Counted from the stretch's first letter, positions 35,244 to 45,030 are shown. The stretch: 64,000 nt of DNA from Limosilactobacillus caviae (GCF_014635905.1 NZ_BMDS01000002.1:356972-420971), one strand, 5' to 3'. Numbers and translations: made by a program. Notes: a model not told the origin generated them from the sequence alone.

Positions 35244-38200
35244 TCCAGTTCACCTTCTTAAGTTTTCTTACATTTGCATAAAGGTCCCGTTGATTTCCTG
35301 TTGGTCCATAATAATTCCAACCATAACTCAATTGTCCATAACCACCAACCATGTGCGTCGGTTTAACATGAATTTGTGTTGGTGCATTATGCGATCCACC
35401 ACGATTACCAGTAATTGATGAGAGCGGTTCATAGATTTCGTTATCTTGAGCATGGTACATATACATTGAACCTTCTGGCATTCTTACAGATACGACAGCC
35501 CGCGCGGTAACAACCCCGTTTCGGTTATAAACTTCAATCCAGTCATTATCTTTTACTTTAATTTTTTCAGCATCGACTGGACTAAGCCAGATTGTTGGAC
35601 CACCACGGAATAAGGTCAGCATCTCAAGGTTATCATAGTACATAGTATGGATGTTCCATTTACCATGAGGCGTCATATATTTAAGCGTTATTTCGTCTTC
35701 CGCCGGTGAAACATCAACATCCCCGGGAGCCATAACTATTGGTGGTAAGGAAGGCTTGTAGGTTGCTAATCCTTCACCAAATTCACGGAAAATCTCATGA
35801 TCAATATAGTAATGTTGCCGACCAGTCAAGGTTCTTGTTGGCACATTTCGTTCGGTCATTAAGGAGAATGGGGTATACCTTGCACCACCATGCTTAGCAG
35901 AAGTGCCCAGCGGGGTTGGATATGCTTCTTGCGGTTGCGCGGTAATTTGCTTAAATGACATTGAATCATCAGCATGGCCTCGGCCAATATCCGTTAATTT
36001 TTCACCGGTTCTAGCCTGTTTCTTTTGCCAAGCGAGATCGGCAAGTTTTCCATTTGAAGCAGTCGACATCCGCAGAATAGCATCACAGACTTTCTCATCT
36101 TCATCAAGCAATGGACAGCCTGCACCAATTCCGTCGCTTGCTACCCCATTCATCCCCTTTAAGTATTCATACTGATCTTTAACATCGTAAGGATAATTAT
36201 TAACAATATTGGGACCAAGTGTAATGAATTTATCATAAATTGTGGTGTAGTCCCGTGGGATAAGCTTAAGGGACGGCATTGTCTTTCCAGGAATTGGCTC
36301 TGTTTCGCCTTTCTTCCAATCCTTGATTTCACCATATGGTTGAGCAATCTCACCTGACGTATCGTGACCAAGAGGCGCGCTCTTTAGGTCATAATGAGTA
36401 CCTGGCATATATTTCTTTGCCATTTCAGCAACTGCCTTAGCAAGAAGCTTGAACTGTTGCCAATCAGACTTTGATTCCCACATTGGACTAACAGCAGCAT
36501 TAAACGGGTGAATATAAGGGTGCATATCGGTTGATGAAAGATCCTTTTTCTCATACCATGTTGCGGCTGGTAATACAACATCTGAATACATTGGTGTCGA
36601 AACCATTCGGAAATCCATATCAACAACGAGGTCTAACTTTCCAACAGCAGCTTTATCATGCCAAACCATATCTTGCGGCTTAGCACGATCATTAGGTCTA
36701 GCTAGTAATCCATTTTCTGCCCCGAGCAAGTGCTTCATAAAGTATTCGGAGCCCTTTCCAGAAGAGGCAAAGAGGTTTGAACGCCATAAGAAGAAAGCTT
36801 TAGGCTGATTTTCTTTTGCATCAGGATCTTCTGCAGCAAAATGAAGCGAACCCTTCTTTAGTTCTTCAACGACCTTCTTTGAAATCTCGTTGATATCTGT
36901 TGTGTTGTAATCTTTCGCAAAGGAAAGTGGATTGCGGTTAAATTGCGGATAAGATGGTAACCAGCCTAATCGAATTGCCATCTGATTGTAATCGGCATTA
37001 TGCATGTAAGAATGCTTACTCTTCCATACAGGCGATTTTTGCGCTTGATTATCAATTTCTTCGTAACGCCATTGGTCAGTAGCAAAGTAGTACCAAGTAG
37101 TTCCTTGCATTTGCCGGGCACCGCCTTTTTCCCAGTCGTTGGCAAAGGTTATATTAGCCCAGCCTTCTTGTGGTCGAAGTTTCTCTTGACCAACATAGTG
37201 AGCCCATCCACCACCAGTCATTCCGACACAACCACAAAGCATTAACATATTAATAATGTTTCGATAGTTCATGTCAGCATTAAACCAGTGGTTAACGCCT
37301 CCACCCATGATAACCATACTGCGTCCTTCATTTTCAGCTGCATTTTGAGCAAATTCACGCGCAATTTGGATAACTTGTTTTGCTTTCACTCCTGAACGAC
37401 TTTCCTGCCAGGCAGGCGTGAAGTAGCTATCAGCATCCATGGCATCTTTTGCAGCTAAATCGTCATTACCGGTTCTGTTAATTCCCATTTGAGCCATCAT
37501 TAAGTCATAAACATTAGTGACTAAGTGTTCCTGCCCATCGGTAAATTTAATCTTCTTCACTGGCAAATGACGTTGAACAACGCTATTTCCTTTATTGCTG
37601 AATGCAGGGAAGTCGGCAATAACTTGTTCTGTTTCACCTGCTTGTTCATTAATTGAAAGAACTGGATCAATTTTATTGCCATCTTGGTCGACAAGGTCTA
37701 GATTCCATTTTTCCTGTTTGTCATATTCCTGTCCCATCGTCCCGTTTGGAACAACAATCCGCTGGTTATTTCGATCATAAACAACCGTCTTCCATGCTGG
37801 ATTAACAATTGTATCGTCTTCAACTAGGTCATTGATTCGAACAAAGCGACCAGCGGTATAATGTCCTGCATTGGCCGTACTTTCTTCTAATTCAACTAAG
37901 AATGGAAGGTCTGTAAAGCGTTTTGAATAATCTATAAACCGTTTAACCGGATGCTTCTGATAAAACTCATCTAAGATTACATAAGTCATTGCTTGGGCAA
38001 CTGCTGAATCACTACCAGGATGTGGCGCTAACCAATCATCGGCAAATTTTACATTTTCAGCATAGTCAGGACTAACTGCAACGATCTTAGCCCCCTTATA
38101 CCGGACTTCTGTCATAAAGTGAGCGTCCGGTGTCCGAGTTAGCGGTACATTTGAGCCCCACATTATAATGTAAGAACTGTTATACCATTCAGCAGATTCA

Positions 38201-38898
38201 GGGACATCAGTTTGTTCACCCCATACTTGCGGGGATGCAGGTGGTAAGTCGGCATACCAGTCATAGAAACTCATTTGTTCACCACCAAGCAGTGCAATGA
38301 AACGCGCACCCGCACTGAAACTCATCATTGACATTGCAGGGATTGGGGTAAATCCACCGATTCTATCGGGACCGTATTTTTTAATTGTATATAGGCACGC
38401 GGCAGCAATCATTTCTAACGCTTCATAACGGTGTACCCGAATTAATCCGCCATGACCACGAACACTTTTATACTTTTTAGCCTTCTCTGGGTCTTCAACA
38501 ATACTTCCCCAGGCTTCCAATGGATTTTGGTGTTCTTTTTTCGCTGCTGTCCAAAGTTCCCATAGCTTACCACGGATATAAGGATATTTTATCCGCACGG
38601 GGCTATATTCGTACCATGAAAAGCTTGCTCCCCGTGGGCATCCCCGCGGTTCGTATCCTGGAATATTAGGTCCGCATGACGGGTAGTCAGTAGCTTGATG
38701 TTCCCAAGTAATAATTCCTTGTTTAACATAGACGTTCCATGAACATGAACCCGTACAGTTAACACCATGAGTTGTTCGTACGACTTTATCATGTGCCCAT
38801 CGCTGGCGGTAAAGTTTTTCCCAACGACGATTATTTTCTTCAAGTTGTGTAAAGGTTCCATTAAACTTATCAACTTTATTAAAGAACCGTGACTTCAT
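35233..38898 (-). CDS. narG: Nitrate reductase catalytic subunit NarG
   Basis: 1221 residues (E. coli NarG is about 1247). The N-terminal iron-sulfur site FS0 is formed by His44, Cys48, Cys52 and Cys87 (THGVNCTGSC, RGCPRG). The Mo-bisMGD domain is well conserved, with YDWYADLPPASPQVWGEQTDVPE, WGSNVPLTRTPDAHF, and late YNRNGVVTARAVVS and KPTHMVGGYGQLSYGWNYYGPTGNQRD motifs. It has no Tat signal, so it is cytoplasm-facing as usual. A strong AAGGAGG precedes the ATG. The promoter lies in the 144 bases shared with the divergent moeB-like gene, next to a possible NreC site. Confidence 0.96.
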   Translation of the reverse strand: MKSRFFNKVDKFNGTFTQLEENNRRWEKLYRQRWAHDKVVRTTHGVNCTGSCSWNVYVKQGIITWEHQATDYPSCGPNIPGYEPRGCPRGASFSWYEYSPVRIKYPYIRGKLWELWTAAKKEHQNPLEAWGSIVEDPEKAKKYKSVRGHGGLIRVHRYEALEMIAAACLYTIKKYGPDRIGGFTPIPAMSMMSFSAGARFIALLGGEQMSFYDWYADLPPASPQVWGEQTDVPESAEWYNSSYIIMWGSNVPLTRTPDAHFMTEVRYKGAKIVAVSPDYAENVKFADDWLAPHPGSDSAVAQAMTYVILDEFYQKHPVKRFIDYSKRFTDLPFLVELEESTANAGHYTAGRFVRINDLVEDDTIVNPAWKTVVYDRNNQRIVVPNGTMGQEYDKQEKWNLDLVDQDGNKIDPVLSINEQAGETEQVIADFPAFSNKGNSVVQRHLPVKKIKFTDGQEHLVTNVYDLMMAQMGINRTGNDDLAAKDAMDADSYFTPAWQESRSGVKAKQVIQIAREFAQNAAENEGRSMVIMGGGVNHWFNADMNYRNIINMLMLCGCVGMTGGGWAHYVGQEKLRPQEGWANITFANDWEKGGARQMQGTTWYYFATDQWRYEEIDNQAQKSPVWKSKHSYMHNADYNQMAIRLGWLPSYPQFNRNPLSFAKDYNTTDINEISKKVVEELKKGSLHFAAEDPDAKENQPKAFFLWRSNLFASSGKGSEYFMKHLLGAENGLLARPNDRAKPQDMVWHDKAAVGKLDLVVDMDFRMVSTPMYSDVVLPAATWYEKKDLSSTDMHPYIHPFNAAVSPMWESKSDWQQFKLLAKAVAEMAKKYMPGTHYDLKSAPLGHDTSGEIAQPYGEIKDWKKGETEPIPGKTMPSLKLIPRDYTTIYDKFITLGPNIVNNYPYDVKDQYEYLKGMNGVASDGIGAGCPLLDEDEKVCDAILRMSTASNGKLADLAWQKKQARTGEKLTDIGRGHADDSMSFKQITAQPQEAYPTPLGTSAKHGGARYTPFSLMTERNVPTRTLTGRQHYYIDHEIFREFGEGLATYKPSLPPIVMAPGDVDVSPAEDEITLKYMTPHGKWNIHTMYYDNLEMLTLFRGGPTIWLSPVDAEKIKVKDNDWIEVYNRNGVVTARAVVSVRMPEGSMYMYHAQDNEIYEPLSSITGNRGGSHNAPTQIHVKPTHMVGGYGQLSYGWNYYGPTGNQRDLYANVRKLKKVNWSED

Positions 38899-38954
38899 CG
38901 TTGATTGACCTCCTTTATTGGATGGCTTACCAATATTAAAAACAAAGTAAGTCT

Positions 38955-39012
38955 TTTCCCTAATGTAAAGACTATCATCATTCCTGCTATACTACGACTA
39001 GGGAAATACCTA
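38955..39012. promoter_or_regulatory. narG/moeB divergent promoter with NreC-like palindrome
   Basis: TAGGG-AAAT-ACCTA (38999-39012) differs at one base from the TAGGGN4CCCTA site reported for NreC of Staphylococcus. A further TTTCCCTA at 38955-38962 is the inverted image of TAGGGAAA. An extended -10 (TGCTATACT, 38985-38993) faces the moeB-like gene. The site lies about 100 bases upstream of narG, a normal activator distance. Confidence 0.5.
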
Positions 39013-39042
39013 TATTTTTTACTAGATGAGGTGCTAATAGAC

Positions 39043-40059
39043 ATGAACCGTTATGATCGTCAAGAAAGGGTCCGCCAGATTGGGCATGCTGGTCAGCAAA
39101 AAATAAGTCAGTCTGCAATAATGATTGTTGGTGTTGGAGCACTAGGAAGTTATGCGGCTGAACAGCTTGTCCGTGCTGGGATCAAAAAAATCATTTTAGT
39201 TGATCCTGACACCGTTGATATTACTAATCTTCAGCGGCAATCACTTTTTACCGAAGCTGATGCACAACAAAAACGGCTAAAAGTTGAAGCAGTAAAAGAG
39301 CACTTATCGAAAATTAATTCTAAGTGTCAAATTATTGCGAGCCCGGCGCCCCTTTCCGCCGACCTTATTGAAGAACACCAATTTAACCTTTGCCTTGATT
39401 GCTTAGATAACTATCAAGCACGTGATCTTTTGAATAAGTTGGCAATTTCAGGAAGGTTTGATTACCTATTTGCCAGTTGTGCCGGAACATATGGTAATGT
39501 AATGGCAATTTCGCCGATCAATCACCCTTGTTTAAATTGTCTTTTCCCTAATCTTGAGGAGCTAAAACAAAATGATTGCGACCTAATTGGGGTAAATACC
39601 GCCTTAATTCCGGTTGTAGCTGGTTTGCAAGTGTCATTAGCACTTCATTATCTTGTTGATAAGACCCAGGTTAATTTTAATGAGCTGATTACTATTGATA
39701 ACTGGTCAATGCAGTTTACCAAATTCAAAATTTCTAAGAACCACCAATGCCCTACTTGCACATCCCCTTATCATTTTGAATTTAATGAGCCTGAGCAAGA
39801 ATTACATATGCTATGTGGCGAGGATGCATTTTATACGGTAAAAAAGGAAACGGTTGATTTTAAGGCAATCCAAAAAATATTAGCGCGAAAGAAACTGTTG
39901 GTAAGTGCTAATCAAATGTTCTTACATTTTAAATGGTACGATCGTCCTGTTAGTATCTTTAAGAATGGTAAGATTGTAATGTATAATTTGCCAAATTTGA
40001 CCATTGCCCGGCAACAATTACAATCACTAAATGTTTTAATGAAAGAAGATGCAAAATGA
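39043..40059 (+). CDS. moeB: MoeB/ThiF-like adenylyltransferase (E1 fold)
   Basis: 338 residues from ATG 39043, 9 bases after AGGTG; upstream in-frame starts have no ribosome site. The nucleotide loop is MIVGVGALGSYAAEQL, followed by VDPDTVDITNLQRQSLF (Arg and Asp of the adenylation site) and CLDCLDN. Zinc is bound by CLNC and CPTC. MoeB adenylates the C-terminus of MoaD before sulfur transfer. About 80 residues follow the second zinc knuckle (LLVSANQMFLHFKW and on) and are not rhodanese-like; they may be a ThiS/sulfur-carrier-type extension. First gene of a Moco operon, overlapping moaB by 4 bases. Confidence 0.87.
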   Translation: MNRYDRQERVRQIGHAGQQKISQSAIMIVGVGALGSYAAEQLVRAGIKKIILVDPDTVDITNLQRQSLFTEADAQQKRLKVEAVKEHLSKINSKCQIIASPAPLSADLIEEHQFNLCLDCLDNYQARDLLNKLAISGRFDYLFASCAGTYGNVMAISPINHPCLNCLFPNLEELKQNDCDLIGVNTALIPVVAGLQVSLALHYLVDKTQVNFNELITIDNWSMQFTKFKISKNHQCPTCTSPYHFEFNEPEQELHMLCGEDAFYTVKKETVDFKAIQKILARKKLLVSANQMFLHFKWYDRPVSIFKNGKIVMYNLPNLTIARQQLQSLNVLMKEDAK

Positions 40060-40553
40060 AAAAAGTTGCAATTTTAACGGTAAGCGATAGCCGAACCATT
40101 GATGATGACACCTCGGGAAAGCTAATTGCAGAAATAATGACAAATAATGGCTTATCATTGTCGACCCGCGTTGTTGTTAATGATGATATTGTTAATATCC
40201 AGGCGGCTTATCTTCAATTAGAGCAAGCAAATCCTGATATCATTATTACTAATGGCGGAACTGGGATTGCTCAACGAGACGTTACAATTCCAGCTATTAG
40301 GCCCTTACTTACAAAAATTATCCCTGGATTTGGTGAAGCCTTTCGCCAAATTTCCTTCGCAGAGATTGGGACCCGGGCATTAGCGTCGCAAGCCCTTGCT
40401 GGTTTTAATCACCGCAATCAACTTACCTATTGTTTACCAGGATCTAAGAATGCTTGTCAAACTGCATTAGACAAATTAATTCTGCCTGAGTACGACCATT
40501 TATTATTTGAAAGCAGCGCTCAACGAAAGGAAGTCCATCATCATGCTCACTAG
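40056..40553 (+). CDS. moaB: Molybdopterin adenylyltransferase MoaB/Mog
   Basis: 165 residues. The MPT-binding motif TNGGTGIAQRDVTIPA and the preceding TVSDSRTIDDDTSGK are diagnostic of the MoaB/Mog/MogA fold, and LPGSKNACQTALD near the end completes it. It activates molybdopterin with ATP to MPT-AMP for MoeA. The C-terminus extends into the start of moeA (11-base overlap). Confidence 0.93.
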   Translation: MKKVAILTVSDSRTIDDDTSGKLIAEIMTNNGLSLSTRVVVNDDIVNIQAAYLQLEQANPDIIITNGGTGIAQRDVTIPAIRPLLTKIIPGFGEAFRQISFAEIGTRALASQALAGFNHRNQLTYCLPGSKNACQTALDKLILPEYDHLLFESSAQRKEVHHHAH

Positions 40554-41760
40554 GAGAACCCCTATTTCTGTTGCAGATGCACAGAAGAAAATCAATGCGA
40601 TTCCATTAAAAACTGAAACAGAAGTTGTCGCCCTTACCTCCGCAAATCATCGGATTTTAGCCGAAGATGTTCATGCACCTTATGACTATCCCCACTTTCG
40701 CCGTGCCGGTATGGATGGATATGCAATCTTAGCGAGTGATGATCATGATTATCCTCGTGAGTTTACTGTTCGCGGAGAAATTCAAGCGGGTGCAACATGG
40801 GATACACCTTTGCATTCGGGGGATGCCGTCCGAATTATGACCGGAGCATATGTTCCCGAAGACGCCGGTAAAGTAATTCGGATTGAAAAAACACGGCCCG
40901 CTGATGATCAGGCAAAGGTGCAAATTATTACTACTGAAGAAAAAAGTAATATTACTGAAGCTGGGACAGACGTTAAAGACGGAGATGTTATCTTACCTAA
41001 AAACCAAGAAATCAATCCGGGAGGTCTTGCGGTATTAACTGCATTTGGCGTGCAGACAGTTAAGGTTTATAAGAAACCGCGAATTGCAATTATTGCTACG
41101 GGTACTGAGTTACTTGCAGCCAATGACCAGATTGAACCTGGAAAAATCTTCAATAGTAATGGAATCATGCTAAAAAATTTAGTGGAAGAAACTGGCGGCG
41201 TTGTTGACTTTGAAACCCAGTTGCCAGATGATGCGGCACTCATTAAACAAACCCTTGAAGAACAAATGGCTACTCATGAAATCGTAATTACTGACGGCGG
41301 CGTTTCGGTGGGTGATTTCGATTATATTGGTGATGAGGCACGAAAAGCAGATCAATTACTATTTAATAAAATTAAGCAGCGGCCTGGAAGCGTGACAACT
41401 GCCTTTGTCCAGAATAATACGTTAGTAATGGCCTTATCTGGTAACCCTGGTGCATGTTTTACCGGTTTCTACCTATATATGGAGCCGTTAATCCGTCGTT
41501 ATCAACACCAGGCCAGCCGTATTAAACACGTTCGAGCCGTCTTAGCTGCCCCATATAACAAGACTAATGGATTTGACCGGTATCTCCGTTGTACTTATGA
41601 GTTCAAGAATAATCAATTTTATGTTTACCCAAACGGAATAAATCGGTCTGGATCATTAGCAAACCTGCAAACAACAACCTGCTTAGCCCTAATCCCTCAT
41701 AGCACTACGCCAATGAAAGTCGGCACGGAGACAGACGCATGGCTATTACCTTTCAAATAA
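40543..41760 (+). CDS. moeA: Molybdopterin molybdenumtransferase MoeA
   Basis: 405 residues from ATG 40543, spaced properly after AAAGGAAG. Domain I/II has YDYPHFRRAGMDGYAI and GAYVPEDAGKVIRIE; domain III has ATGTELL, KIFNSNGIML, TDGGVSVGDFDY and ALSGNPGACFTGF; domain IV closes the protein. It inserts molybdate into MPT-AMP to give Moco. Translationally coupled to moaB and to mobB (22-base overlap). Confidence 0.94.
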   Translation: MLTRRTPISVADAQKKINAIPLKTETEVVALTSANHRILAEDVHAPYDYPHFRRAGMDGYAILASDDHDYPREFTVRGEIQAGATWDTPLHSGDAVRIMTGAYVPEDAGKVIRIEKTRPADDQAKVQIITTEEKSNITEAGTDVKDGDVILPKNQEINPGGLAVLTAFGVQTVKVYKKPRIAIIATGTELLAANDQIEPGKIFNSNGIMLKNLVEETGGVVDFETQLPDDAALIKQTLEEQMATHEIVITDGGVSVGDFDYIGDEARKADQLLFNKIKQRPGSVTTAFVQNNTLVMALSGNPGACFTGFYLYMEPLIRRYQHQASRIKHVRAVLAAPYNKTNGFDRYLRCTYEFKNNQFYVYPNGINRSGSLANLQTTTCLALIPHSTTPMKVGTETDAWLLPFK

Positions 41761-42227
41761 TCGGTCATAAAAAAAGCGGCAAAACACTCATCACTACTTC
41801 TCTAATTAAAAAGCTAACCTTAGCCGGGTATAGTGTGGCAGCAATTAAACACGATGCCCATCATGCCGCAATGGATATTCCTGGGACTGATAGCGATCGA
41901 ATGAGCAGTGCCGGCGCATCACAGGTTATCCTCCAATCAGAGACTGGCTTGTTTTTTCATCAAGAAGGTCATGTCCCCTCCTTGCCAGCAATGGTTGATT
42001 TTCTCGGCAGAACTGCAGACTTTGTTTTAATTGAAGGGCATAAGGAAGCAATTCTTTATCCCCAGCTTCTCCTACTTAAGCCGCACGAAAGCCCTAATGA
42101 AATCTTGACTACCCAGCCTGTTAAAACCGGGACGCTTTTTGATAATCAATACGCGGAATTAGTGGGTCAAAATGAAATTACTGCTTGGTGTTTTAATTAC
42201 CTAAAGCAGGTTAAGGAGAAAAAATAA
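41739..42227 (+). CDS. mobB: Molybdopterin-guanine dinucleotide biosynthesis protein MobB
   Basis: 162 residues. Walker A is GHKKSGKT near residue 8, then AIKHDAHHAAMDIPGTDSDRMSSAGASQV, which contains the MobB D-x-D and SAGA pattern, and LIEGHKEA (Walker-B-like). MobB is a GTP-binding helper of MobA. It starts within moeA and its last base is shared with the mobA start. Confidence 0.92.
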   Translation: MAITFQIIGHKKSGKTLITTSLIKKLTLAGYSVAAIKHDAHHAAMDIPGTDSDRMSSAGASQVILQSETGLFFHQEGHVPSLPAMVDFLGRTADFVLIEGHKEAILYPQLLLLKPHESPNEILTTQPVKTGTLFDNQYAELVGQNEITAWCFNYLKQVKEKK

Positions 42228-42799
42228 TGATCGGAATAGTTTATGCAGGAGGAAACTCTAAGCGGTTTGGTCAGGATAAAGCAACTTATCAGGTCCTTGG
42301 ATTGCCAGCTTCTAACGTTCAATTAGCTGTTACCAAGTTGAAGCTATTTTGTAGTCAGGTGCTGGTATGTGCAAATAGCCATAACCAATCGCAAATAAAG
42401 CAACTACTTGGTAATGACGCGCTTGTAAAAGTTATTTGTGATGTTCATCCTTTTGATCATCATGGTCCCCTTTCCGCTATTTTTGCTGCTACTGCTCAGT
42501 TTTCTAATAGCCAAGATTACCTTTCCGTAGCAGTCGATTATCCTTATATAAAAAGGACAACGCTTGATTGCTTGGCTCACGCTCCTCAATCATATATTGC
42601 TACCAGTAAACATAATCATTATTCGTTAGCTCACTTTAGGATTACTAATTACCAGGTTAAACAATGGCTAAAAAATGATAATTGGCGATTACGCACCTTT
42701 ATCACTGATAAATGCGGGTGTCAGCCACTTATTTATGAATCAACTAATGAATTTTCTAACCTAAATTATCAAGGGGTCAATCAACAATATGAAAAATAA
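42227..42799 (+). CDS. mobA: Molybdenum cofactor guanylyltransferase MobA
   Basis: 190 residues with the nucleotidyltransferase signature YAGGNSKRFGQDKA at the start, a DVHPFDHHGPLSAIFAA middle and the metal site VAVDYPYI. It adds GMP to Moco to form the MGD that NarG needs. The C-terminal part is somewhat divergent but of normal length. Overlaps the small downstream gene by 11 bases. Confidence 0.92.
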   Translation: MIGIVYAGGNSKRFGQDKATYQVLGLPASNVQLAVTKLKLFCSQVLVCANSHNQSQIKQLLGNDALVKVICDVHPFDHHGPLSAIFAATAQFSNSQDYLSVAVDYPYIKRTTLDCLAHAPQSYIATSKHNHYSLAHFRITNYQVKQWLKNDNWRLRTFITDKCGCQPLIYESTNEFSNLNYQGVNQQYEK

Positions 42800-43073
42800 A
42801 GATACAATGACAAATCCAGACTTTCAAAAACTTATCGCCCTCGTCCTAAATGATTTAGCAATTAGACGGACGATGCTCGAAAATCGGGAACAAGAAGTAA
42901 GCCAACAAATGAGTTCACTTGAAAGGGATGCTGAACTAGAACAATTAGATGATCAGATTCAACAAGTACAAGCTGACTTTGATCATTATCATGAGTTTCA
43001 AGATCCCCAATTTAACTTTAACGCTACTAAGTATTTTCAAGGGCCTTCAATGGGCTTACCACGCCGTCCCTAA
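42789..43073 (+). CDS. 94-residue hypothetical protein in the Moco operon
   Basis: ATG 42789 follows AAGGGG by 12 bases. The product is highly charged and helical; residues 20-65 (AIRRTMLENREQEVSQQM to DDQIQQVQADFDHY) look like a short coiled coil, and the tail has aromatic and Pro/Gly residues ending LPRRP. No homologue recognised. Its position at the end of moeB-moaB-moeA-mobB-mobA suggests a nitrate-island role, perhaps structural. Confidence 0.6.
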   Translation: MKNKDTMTNPDFQKLIALVLNDLAIRRTMLENREQEVSQQMSSLERDAELEQLDDQIQQVQADFDHYHEFQDPQFNFNATKYFQGPSMGLPRRP

Positions 43074-43162
43074 GTAAGATTACTATGCTGCTATTATTAC
43101 CAAAGAGGTTGAGAGCACTTCTCGATCTCTTTTTGTATATGGTCGCTTTCATTGCAACAATT

Positions 43163-43176
43163 TAGGGAAAGCGTTA
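43163..43176 (+). promoter_or_regulatory. Weak NreC-like half-site upstream of nreB
   Basis: TAGGG-AAAG-CGTTA has the perfect left half of TAGGGN4CCCTA and three of five bases of the right, about 60 bases before the nreB start. It could provide autoregulation. Confidence 0.3.
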
Positions 43177-43237
43177 TTATATAAAATAGGAATATTTTAT
43201 TAGGTGTTGGAAAATTTGCTTGGGGAGGCAACTAATC

Positions 43238-44290
43238 ATGCTTGAGATAGCTAACTGGATACAAACGTATTTTAATCAGTCACCAGATGCAATTTTTTTA
43301 TTTAAAAATGATGACCTCCTTGTAAGCAATCAACCAGCACAAAGATTAGTGTCAGTGTTAAAACTAGACACTAATTATCTTCTTCAGCTTGGTAAAAACG
43401 CTTGGTCGCAGCTTAGCAACGATGACTGTGCATCATGTTTAATAAAGAAAAGATTAAAAGGTGCAACCATTCCATTAACTTTTCATCAAGCAACAGGCCA
43501 TCCCCTACATTTTTCAATGATTTACCGACCTCTTGACGAAAAAGAATCCGTTTATGCCCTCACGTTAGAAAATCGTGAGCAGCAACAACGGCTATCGCAG
43601 ATTGAAGAACAGCGGCTTCTCAATAAGTACGTTACTGAAGCGCATGAAAAAGAAAGACAGAAAATCTCGCAAGACCTTCATGATAGTGTTGCTCAGGGAA
43701 TTTATGCAGCAATAATGGGTATTCAACGATTAGCATCGGTTCCAAATGACAATCGGCAACAAGTGCAAAACATCAGTACGGCAATTGAGAAACAATTATA
43801 TGCCACCCTTAAGGAAATTAAGGGATTAGCACTAGATATTCGGCCTTCCGTTCTTGATAACTTTGGGTTAGTTGCGGCAATTAAGGGATTAGCGCAACGA
43901 CTACAAGCAAGTACAGGTATTACGATCAACGTTATTGCATTAACAGCTGCTGATAAATTAGCAACTAGTATCCAAAACGTTCTTTACCGAATAACGCAAG
44001 AAGCGATTAATAATGCAATTAAACACGCCCATTCAACAGAAATTAATATAATTATTACCAATCATAATAACTATCTTCAATTAGAAGTCTTAGATAATGG
44101 ACACGGCTTTGACGTTCGCCAGCAGAATGGGTTCAACGGCCACTCGCTTGGGTTAATGAACATGAATGAACGTGTTAAAGCGTATAATGGTGCTTTTACA
44201 ATTAAATCAAAAATTAATAAGGGAACGGCTGTTACAGTAAAATTTCCTTATAATAACATAGGCAAGGATATGGTGAGAGAAAATGTATAA
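43238..44290 (+). CDS. nreB: NreB-like sensor histidine kinase
   Basis: 350 residues from ATG 43238, 9 bases after GGGGAGG. The N-terminal PAS-like domain (1-115) has CASC at 64-67. HisKA_3 dimerisation motif EKERQKISQDLHDSVAQG follows with phospho-His148, then the ATPase with RITQEAINNAIKHA (N box) and LEVLDNGHGFDV (G1). It has no membrane segment, like staphylococcal NreB, the oxygen-labile 4Fe-4S kinase that switches on nitrate respiration. Only two of the four cluster cysteines are present, so oxygen sensing may work differently. Overlaps nreC by 8 bases. Confidence 0.85.
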   Translation: MLEIANWIQTYFNQSPDAIFLFKNDDLLVSNQPAQRLVSVLKLDTNYLLQLGKNAWSQLSNDDCASCLIKKRLKGATIPLTFHQATGHPLHFSMIYRPLDEKESVYALTLENREQQQRLSQIEEQRLLNKYVTEAHEKERQKISQDLHDSVAQGIYAAIMGIQRLASVPNDNRQQVQNISTAIEKQLYATLKEIKGLALDIRPSVLDNFGLVAAIKGLAQRLQASTGITINVIALTAADKLATSIQNVLYRITQEAINNAIKHAHSTEINIIITNHNNYLQLEVLDNGHGFDVRQQNGFNGHSLGLMNMNERVKAYNGAFTIKSKINKGTAVTVKFPYNNIGKDMVRENV

Positions 44291-44936
44291 CGTTTTAGTG
44301 GCTGACGATCATGCAATTGTGCGCTCTGGAATTTCATATTTGGTTGACCTGCAATCTAATTTTACCGTTGTTGATGGAACAGCAAGCGGTACCGATACAT
44401 ATATCCGTGTTGAACAAGGCGGAATTGACGTTCTAATCATGGATCTCAGTATGCCTCCTGGGGAAAACGGCTTGATTACAACCCGCCGAATCCATGATAA
44501 ATTTCCTAAGGTCCGAATTATCATTCTCTCCATGCATGAAGAACAAGAGTATATTAATAAGGCGATGGCAAACGGTGCGATGGCGTATATTCTCAAAAGC
44601 TCACCTGATACTGAAATTATTAAAGCCTTGCAACACGTCATCAATGGTGAAAAATATTTAGATGCCAATATTATTGTTAGTAAAAAGGATATTAAAGAAA
44701 TTAACGCTTCAGGAAACACCTTAAATTTAAAGGGATACAATAGCCTCTCAAAAAGGGAAAAAGAAGTATTTCCCTTAATTGCTCTGGGATACTCAAATAA
44801 GGAAATTTCAGAAAAGATGTTTATTTCAACTAAAACCGTTGAAGCTCATAAAGCTAATATTTCGCGAAAACTTCACCTCCATAGCCGTGTCGATTTAGTC
44901 CAATACGCTATTCATCACCATCTAATTGACTTTTAA
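44283..44936 (+). CDS. nreC: NreC-like response regulator
   Basis: 217 residues, NarL/FixJ family. The receiver domain has ADDH at 7-10, phospho-acceptor Asp54 in LIMDLSMPPGENG and Lys in AYILKSS. The LuxR-type HTH is near 155-205: LSKREKEVFPLIALGYSNKEISEKMFISTKTVEAHKANI. Expected to bind TAGGGN4CCCTA-type sites when phosphorylated by NreB; a good candidate lies between narG and moeB. A terminator follows. Confidence 0.88.
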   Translation: MYNVLVADDHAIVRSGISYLVDLQSNFTVVDGTASGTDTYIRVEQGGIDVLIMDLSMPPGENGLITTRRIHDKFPKVRIIILSMHEEQEYINKAMANGAMAYILKSSPDTEIIKALQHVINGEKYLDANIIVSKKDIKEINASGNTLNLKGYNSLSKREKEVFPLIALGYSNKEISEKMFISTKTVEAHKANISRKLHLHSRVDLVQYAIHHHLIDF

Positions 44937-44938
44937 TA

Positions 44939-44976
44939 ACGGGGATCCTGAAATAAGAGGAATCCCCGATTTTATT
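44939..44976 (+). terminator. Terminator after nreBC
   Basis: CGGGGATCC (44940-44948) with GGAATCCCCG (44959-44968), one bulged base, then ATTTTATTT. Confidence 0.8.
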
Positions 44977-45030
44977 TGTAGAAAAGATTTTTTACAATAA
45001 AGAAAATACTACGTGAAGGAGAGTGTTTTT

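Noticed and set aside
44309..44740. 143-codon open frame antisense to nreC
   Set aside because: Shadow of a well-supported response regulator gene; no ribosome site.
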